This document shows positions 59,381 to 64,000 of a stretch of DNA of 64,000 nt, piece by piece. Under the pieces are notes generated by a model. The model saw nothing but the letters and a program-made list of their open reading frames with translations. It was not told the DNA's origin and ran no database searches. Both the position numbers and the translations under genes were made by a program. Position 1 is the stretch's first letter; every line of letters starts with the position of its first letter. This DNA comes from UBA1127 sp965116355 (lineage in GTDB: Bacteria > Chloroflexota > Dehalococcoidia > Lucifugimonadales > UBA1127), in contig OZ220679.1 in assembly GCA_965116355.1 (NCBI GenBank), forward strand, positions 2,356,001 through 2,420,000, read 5' to 3'.

Positions 59381-61099
59381 CTACTCCGCCAGCAGGGCCT
59401 CTTGCTCGGCGAGCAGCTGCGACACCGACGCGACCGTGTCTTGCACCTCCACCAGCCGCGCCGAGTCGGCATCGCGGCGCTTGACCTCGGCCACCCCCTC
59501 GCGCAGGTTGCGCGGGCTGACGACGACGCGCACCGGGAAGCCGAAGAGGTCGGCGTCGTTGAACTTCACGCCCGCGGACTCCGCGCGATCGTCGTAGAGC
59601 GTCTCGAAGCCGGCGCTGGTGAGATCGCGGTAGACGCCGTCCGCGGCTTCGGCGACGGCGGCGTCCTCGGCGTTGAGCGCGGCGAGGTAGACCTGGAAGG
59701 GCGCGACGTTGGGGGGCAGCCGCATGCCGCGCTCGTCGCGGTTGTGCTCGATGGTGGCGGCGAGCAGGCGGCCGATGCCGATGCCGTAGCAGCCCATGAT
59801 GGCAGGCAGCAGCGAACCCTCGGGCGAGAGGAAGGTGGCATTGAGGGCCTCGCTGAAGAAGGTGCCGAGCTTGAAAACGTGGCCGACCTCGACGCCGCGC
59901 TCCGCGATGAACTCGCCGCCGCACTGCACGCAGCGATGGCCGGCCTCGGCGAGGGCGATGTCGCCGACGAGGTCGGGCACGAAGTCGCGCGGGGTGTTGA
60001 CGTTCAGCAGGTGCCAGTCGCGGCGGTTGGCGCCGACGACGAAGTTCGCGCCGACGTGGACGGACTCGTCGGCGACACTCTTGACGCCGGTGAGGCCCAC
60101 GGCGGAGGCGGAGCCGGCCACGAGACCGGCCGCCTCGACCTCCTCGTCGGTGGCGTAGTGCAGGTCGTTTGCGCCGAGGAGGCGCTTGAGCTTGACCTCA
60201 TTGACGTCCAGGTCGCCGCGGACGGAGACGAAGACCATCTCGCCGTCGGCGACATAAAACACGGCCTTCAGGGTCTGCTCCGGCGTGACGCTGAGGAAAT
60301 CGACGAGCTCGGCGATGGTGGTGAGGCCGGGGGTGTGGACCTCCTCGACGGGCAGGGGCTCGCCGGAGGGGGCCGGGGGCCGCTGGAAGGCGGCGCGCTC
60401 GGCGTTGGCGGCGTAGCCGCAGCCGGGGCACTGGATGAAGGTGTCCTCGCCGATCTCGGTGGGCATGATGAACTCGTGGGAGTCCTTGCCGCCGATGGCG
60501 CCGCTATCGGCCTCGATCATGACGGCGGGGATGCCGCAGCGGCGGAAGATGTTGCGGTAGGCCTGCACCATGCGCTGGTAGGTCTCGTCGAGGGATTCGG
60601 CGTCGGCGTCGAAGCTGTAGGCGTCCTTCATATCGAATTCGCGCACGCGCACGAGGCCGCCGCGGGGCCGGGGCTCGTCCCGGAACTTCGTCTGGATCTG
60701 GTAGACGAGCTGGGGCAGGTCGCGGTAGCTCTGCAGGTGCTGCTTGACCAGCAGCGTCACGGCCTCCTCGTGGGTGGGGGCGATGACGAGGTCGCGCTCG
60801 CGGCGGTCCTTGAGCCGGAGCAGGTCGGGGCCGAATGCGGCGTCGCGGCCGGACTGCACCCAGAGCTCGCGGGGCTGCAGGGCCGGGAGCTTGACCTCCT
60901 GCCCGCCCGCCGCGTTCATCTCCTCGCGGACGATGGTCTCGACCTTCGCGAGGCTCCGCAGGGCGAGGGGGGCGTACGAGTAGACGCCGGCGGCGACCTG
61001 CTGGATCATGCCGGTGCGCAGCATCAGCCGGTGGTTTGCGGTCTCGGCCTCGGCGGGTTCGTCCCGCAGGGTCTTGGCGAGGAACTGGGACAGGCGCAT
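59381..61099 (-). CDS. proS: Prolyl-tRNA synthetase
   Basis: A 572-residue class II synthetase charging tRNA-Pro. It starts MRLSQFLAKTLRDEPAEAET with MLRTGMIQQVAAGVYSYAPL. Motif 2 is YQIQTKFRDEPRPRGGLVRV and is followed by EFDMKDAYSFD. The YbaK-type editing insert lies about residues 225-370, motif 3 is MGCYGIGIGRLLAATIE, and the anticodon domain is at the C-terminus. The ATG at 61099 has AAGGAG upstream. It is the bacterial type (with editing domain, near 570 residues). It lies in the rseP-ispG-proS order known from other bacteria, with the HU gene on the opposite strand in between. Confidence 0.96.
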   Translation of the reverse strand: MRLSQFLAKTLRDEPAEAETANHRLMLRTGMIQQVAAGVYSYAPLALRSLAKVETIVREEMNAAGGQEVKLPALQPRELWVQSGRDAAFGPDLLRLKDRRERDLVIAPTHEEAVTLLVKQHLQSYRDLPQLVYQIQTKFRDEPRPRGGLVRVREFDMKDAYSFDADAESLDETYQRMVQAYRNIFRRCGIPAVMIEADSGAIGGKDSHEFIMPTEIGEDTFIQCPGCGYAANAERAAFQRPPAPSGEPLPVEEVHTPGLTTIAELVDFLSVTPEQTLKAVFYVADGEMVFVSVRGDLDVNEVKLKRLLGANDLHYATDEEVEAAGLVAGSASAVGLTGVKSVADESVHVGANFVVGANRRDWHLLNVNTPRDFVPDLVGDIALAEAGHRCVQCGGEFIAERGVEVGHVFKLGTFFSEALNATFLSPEGSLLPAIMGCYGIGIGRLLAATIEHNRDERGMRLPPNVAPFQVYLAALNAEDAAVAEAADGVYRDLTSAGFETLYDDRAESAGVKFNDADLFGFPVRVVVSPRNLREGVAEVKRRDADSARLVEVQDTVASVSQLLAEQEALLAE

Positions 61100-61217
61100 G
61101 GGCGCTCCTTGACTTTGGTGAGTATCGGGGCAGCATCTAGCATACCAAGGCGAGGCGGCTTCCACTAGGCCCAGTGGGTGGCCCAGCTATGAATCACCTA
61201 TAGTTTGAGACGACTCT

Positions 61218-61246
61218 GTGACGTCACTTTCCACCTGTGATACACT
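61218..61246 (+). promoter_or_regulatory. Extended -10 promoter of the HU gene
   Basis: GTGACG (61218-61223), a 17-base spacer and TACACT (61241-61246) preceded by TGA, an extended -10 element, about 50 bases before the ATG. Confidence 0.5.
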
Positions 61247-61297
61247 ATGCCATCGTTAGCTACAGACGGCGTTCAAATCACTCAGAGGGGGAGCTTG

Positions 61298-61588
61298 ATG
61301 GCCACCTTGCGAAGGGCCGACCTGGCCGGCCGGCTATCCTCGAAGATGGGGGGGACCAAGGCCGCGGCGGACGACGCGCTGGCCTCGGTTGTGGATGTGT
61401 TGGAGGAGGCGCTGGCGAGTGGCCACAAGGTGGTGCTGACGGGGTTCGGCACCTTCCAGGTGAAGCGGGCCAAGGCGCGCACAGTGCGCCCGATCCGCGG
61501 CGGCGACGCCGTCGAGGTGCCGCCACACGACCGGGTGGGCTTCGTGCCGGGCGCGAGCCTGCGGGCGGCCATTGGGCAGAAAAAGTAG
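61298..61588 (+). CDS. hup: HU-family nucleoid DNA-binding protein
   Basis: A 96-residue DNA-bending protein. It reads RRADLAGRLSSKMGGTKAAA, VVLTGFGTFQVKRAKARTVR and VGFVPGASLRAAIG, the HU/IHF fold with the FGTF element. The minor-groove arm region is slightly altered (PIRGGDAVEVPPHDRVGF). The ATG at 61298 follows GAGGGGGAG. It is on the opposite strand to proS and ispG, between them. Confidence 0.93.
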   Translation: MATLRRADLAGRLSSKMGGTKAAADDALASVVDVLEEALASGHKVVLTGFGTFQVKRAKARTVRPIRGGDAVEVPPHDRVGFVPGASLRAAIGQKK

Positions 61589-61608
61589 CGGGCGGCCAGA
61601 AAAAGCAG

Positions 61609-61640
61609 CGAGGCCGCCGGCCCCAGGGCCAACGGCCTCG
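61609..61640. terminator. Possible hairpin between hup and ispG
   Basis: CGAGGCCG / CGGCCTCG stem with a 16-base loop that contains a further GGCC pairing, between the convergent genes. Confidence 0.4.
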
Positions 61641-61663
61641 AAACGCTCCTCACTCGCGGCGCG

Positions 61664-62818
61664 TTAGCCGGCGACGCCGCTCTCCTCTCGCTCCGCCATC
61701 ACCTGATGGATCTCGTTCATCAACTCCGTCAGCATGTCGGCTTCCGCGACTACCTTGGTCTTCTGCCCCTTGCGGAAGATGATGGCCCGGCCGTTCCCGC
61801 CAGCGATGCCGATGTCGGCGTCCTTGGACTCGCCGGGGCCGTTCACCTCGCAGCCCATGACGGCCACCTTGATGTTGGTGTCCAGACTCTTCACCAGCGC
61901 GTCGACCTCGTTCGCGAGCTTCACCACGTCGACGTCGGCGCGGCCGCAGGACGGGCAGGCGACCAGCGTCACGCCCTTCTCCCGCAGGTTCAGCGACTTG
62001 AGGATTTCGTATCCGGCCGTCACCTCGTCGCGGGAGTCGCCGCTCAGGGAGACGCGAATGGTGTCGCCGATGCCCTCGTAGAGCAGGTAGCCGAGGCCGA
62101 CGGCGCTGCGGATGGAGCCGGAGGTGACGGTGCCCGCCTCCGTGATGCCGAGGTGGAACGGGTACGGCACCATCCTGGCGAGGCGACGATACGCCTCGAC
62201 GGTGGTGGGTACGTCAAAGGCCTTCAGGGAGATCTTGATCAGGTCGAAGTCCTGCTCTTCAAGGAGGCTGATCTCCCAGAGGGCGGTCGCGACCATGTGG
62301 TCGACGACGCTGTACTCGCCCTCCTGGGCCTCGCCGGCCTTGGGGAGGCGGTTGACCATGTCGAACAGGCGGGAGAAGCCTCGGGTCTGCCCGATGCCGC
62401 CCACGGGCGGGAGGCTGCCGAAGTTCACGCCGATGCGGATGGGAATCCGGCGCTCCTTCGCGGCCGCCACGACCTGCCGGACGCGGTCGGCGTCGCGGAG
62501 GTTGCCGGGGTTGAGGCGGAGGCAGTCGACGCCCTGGTTGACGGCCTCGAGGGCGAGCTGGTAGTGGAAATGGATGTCCGCGACGAGGGGTATCTTGATC
62601 TGCTTCTTGATGGCGCCGAGCGCCTGCGCGGCCTCCATGTCCGGCACGGCACAGCGAATGATGTCGCAGCCGACCTCCTCGAGGCCCTTGATCTGGGCGA
62701 CGGTTGCCGCGACGTCGCGGGTGTCGGTCTTCGTCATGGACTGCACGGCGATGTCGGCATCGCCGCCGACCTTGACCCCGCCGACGTAGACAGGCTTGGA
62801 GACCCTGCGCTTCGCCAT
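61664..62818 (-). CDS. ispG: 4-hydroxy-3-methylbut-2-enyl-diphosphate synthase (flavodoxin), IspG/GcpE
   Basis: A 384-residue [4Fe-4S] enzyme of the MEP isoprenoid pathway, converting MEcPP to HMBPP. It has PVYVGGVKVGGDADIAVQSM, IIRCAVPDMEAAQAL, VADIHFHYQLA and LRLNPGN in the TIM barrel. The cluster domain follows with LVACPSCGRADVDVV and MGCEVNGPGESKDADIG, carrying three Cys and the Glu ligand. Length is normal. The start is an ATG at 62818 with GGAGTAG upstream. It gives the isoprenoid precursors that any sterol or hopanoid route would need. Confidence 0.96.
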   Translation of the reverse strand: MAKRRVSKPVYVGGVKVGGDADIAVQSMTKTDTRDVAATVAQIKGLEEVGCDIIRCAVPDMEAAQALGAIKKQIKIPLVADIHFHYQLALEAVNQGVDCLRLNPGNLRDADRVRQVVAAAKERRIPIRIGVNFGSLPPVGGIGQTRGFSRLFDMVNRLPKAGEAQEGEYSVVDHMVATALWEISLLEEQDFDLIKISLKAFDVPTTVEAYRRLARMVPYPFHLGITEAGTVTSGSIRSAVGLGYLLYEGIGDTIRVSLSGDSRDEVTAGYEILKSLNLREKGVTLVACPSCGRADVDVVKLANEVDALVKSLDTNIKVAVMGCEVNGPGESKDADIGIAGGNGRAIIFRKGQKTKVVAEADMLTELMNEIHQVMAEREESGVAG

Positions 62819-62920
62819 ATGATCTACTCCTTTGTGCCCTGAGCGACGAGCATTCGAGCGCCTCGCTTCAACTATACCCTAACCAGAGTGCGATGTGCAG
62901 CCGCTGGACGCGACGCAGGT

Positions 62921-64000
62921 CTAGTTGGTAATGGAATTGCCCTGGATGATGCGGCTGATGTCGTAGTAGGTGATGACGACGACGACGCCAATGAGCAGCG
63001 CGAAGCCGACGGCGTGTACGAGGCCCTCGCGCTCAGGGGGAACGCGCTTGCCGCCGCGTATCCACTCGAGGCCGACGAAGACGATGCGGCCGCCGTCGAG
63101 GGCTGGCAGCGGCAGCAGGTTGAGGATGCCGAGGTTGAGGCTCAGCAGCGCGGCGAAGATGACCAGCGGGCGCCAGCCAGCCTCGGCGACCTCCTCGCTG
63201 ACCTGCGCGATGCCGACGGGCCCGGCGAACTGCGGGCCGCCGGTGCCGGCGAACCACGAAAGGACCTCGTTCTTCAGGAGCACCAGCATTTCCCACATGC
63301 TGACGAAGCCGTTGGGGATTGCCGTCAGGAGGTTGCCGGAGCGGGTGACGACCACGCCCTCTATCGTGCGAATCTGGATGCCGACGTTGCCCTCGCCCTC
63401 GGGCGGCGCCCAGCGCGGGACGAGATGCACGCTGAACGGCTCCGTGTCGCGCACGGCGGTGTCGACGGGGCCGGTGTCCGCGCCAAAGCCGAAGCTGCCG
63501 GTGATGAGCCGCTCCGGGCGCATGACCAGGAACTCCGTTTCCTGGCCCAGGTTCAGGAAGATTCGGCGCTGGAGGGTCTGAGTGTTGTAGATGCGGTGAC
63601 CGTCCGCCTCCAGGATGATGTCGCCGCTCTGCAGACCGGCGCGCTCGGCGGGGGACTCGGACGCGACGGCCTGGATGAGGACGCGGCCCTCGTAGCGCTC
63701 CTCCGGCGCGGCGAAGAGGAAGACGAAGAGGAGCACGGGCAGGACGAAGTTCATGGCGGAGCCCGCCGCCAGGACGGTGAAACGCTGGAGCGGGCTCCTG
63801 CTCGCGAGGCTCCAGGGCACGTTGGGGTTGTTCTCGCCCGCCATGCGGACGAAACCGCCCAGCGGCAGCCAGTTGACGGAGTAGACCATGTCCGCGATGA
63901 CGAGGGTGTCCCCGCCGACCTCGCGGACTTTACCCTCGTGAATGAGGACCGTCTGGCCGATGGAGCGCTCGATCGCCGGGTCGGGGGCGCGGGGGCCGCG
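62921..64000 (-). CDS. rseP: RseP-type site-2 metalloprotease (M50), 5' end beyond right edge
   Basis: The frame is open from the right edge to a stop at 62921 (359 residues). It has YSVNWLPLGGFVRMAGENNP and a PDZ domain (SPAERAGLQSGDIILEADGH). The C-terminal membrane motif follows (LNLLPLPALDGGRIVFVGLE), with the Asp that binds zinc. The N-terminal HExxH helix lies outside the window. It is 100 bases upstream of ispG on the same strand. In many bacteria dxr is adjacent, so dxr may lie just beyond the edge. Confidence 0.92.
   Translation of the reverse strand, partial: RGPRAPDPAIERSIGQTVLIHEGKVREVGGDTLVIADMVYSVNWLPLGGFVRMAGENNPNVPWSLASRSPLQRFTVLAAGSAMNFVLPVLLFVFLFAAPEERYEGRVLIQAVASESPAERAGLQSGDIILEADGHRIYNTQTLQRRIFLNLGQETEFLVMRPERLITGSFGFGADTGPVDTAVRDTEPFSVHLVPRWAPPEGEGNVGIQIRTIEGVVVTRSGNLLTAIPNGFVSMWEMLVLLKNEVLSWFAGTGGPQFAGPVGIAQVSEEVAEAGWRPLVIFAALLSLNLGILNLLPLPALDGGRIVFVGLEWIRGGKRVPPEREGLVHAVGFALLIGVVVVITYYDISRIIQGNSITN

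Noticed and set aside
59309..61168. Open frame of over 600 codons on + across proS
   Set aside because: It is antisense to a well-conserved proS and its product is Val/Gly/Ala/Leu/Glu-rich without any family motif; a GC-rich codon shadow.

Overview
The window is GC-rich bacterial DNA with short intergenic gaps, many GTG/TTG starts and lipoprotein signal sequences. It carries Thr-Pro-rich surface-stalk proteins of the kind common in Chloroflexota. It also has several Rieske oxygenases, an LLM-class flavin enzyme, metal-dependent amidohydrolases, many MFS and ABC importers, and an ispG-rseP-proS block. This mix suggests a marine Chloroflexota genome of the SAR202/Dehalococcoidia type. That placement is an inference from gene content; no rRNA gene is present to confirm it.

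Layout. 1-552: start of an amino-acid-type solute-binding lipoprotein (runs off the left edge). 936-6491: complete livJHMGF-type branched-chain amino-acid (or related) ABC operon. 6612-8462: GH15 hydrolase. 8543-12894: dipeptide-type permeases on + and a family-5 binding protein on -, separated by a small membrane gene and an orphan Phd/YefM-like antitoxin. 12951-16394: two divergent Rieske oxygenases with a hicBA toxin-antitoxin module between them, the module flanked by a 152-bp direct repeat that carries a divergent promoter pair. 16483-19914: two secreted or surface-anchored proteins. 20063-24772: catabolic genes (LLM enzyme; amidohydrolase, 2-hydroxyacid dehydrogenase, FAD oxidoreductase).

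24958-31764 is the most unusual block: a GOLPH3(GPP34)-cytochrome P450 fusion, a sterol 24-C-methyltransferase homologue, an RND/MMPL lipid transporter and a Rieske oxygenase that resembles sterol Rieske enzymes. I read it as a candidate sterol (or sterol-like lipid) tailoring and transport system. 32034-34225 and 44721-46921 hold two copies of an LprG-P55-like pair (LppX_LprAFG lipoprotein plus DHA2-type MFS), also a lipid-export theme.

34611-35178: a broken hicA, an intact hicB and tRNA-Ala(TGC). 35368-39823: aapJQMP-type amino-acid ABC importer. 40103-44636: MFS transporters, membrane and DUF192 proteins. 47072-47949: a short inverted/direct repeat cluster and a MazF/PemK toxin-antitoxin pair. 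48132-50756: two amidohydrolases. 50832-53127: GNAT, carboxymuconolactone-decarboxylase-like protein, orphan HigA, AT-richer PD-(D/E)XK-like nuclease. 53150-59320: aldo-keto reductase, MetF-like protein, cupin-like protein, four-domain rhodanese with a thiol dioxygenase, MFS. 59381-64000: proS, HU, ispG and rseP (runs off the right edge), the housekeeping end of the window.

Three families of dispersed palindromic repeats occur in many intergenic gaps, and toxin-antitoxin genes or remnants occur at five places.
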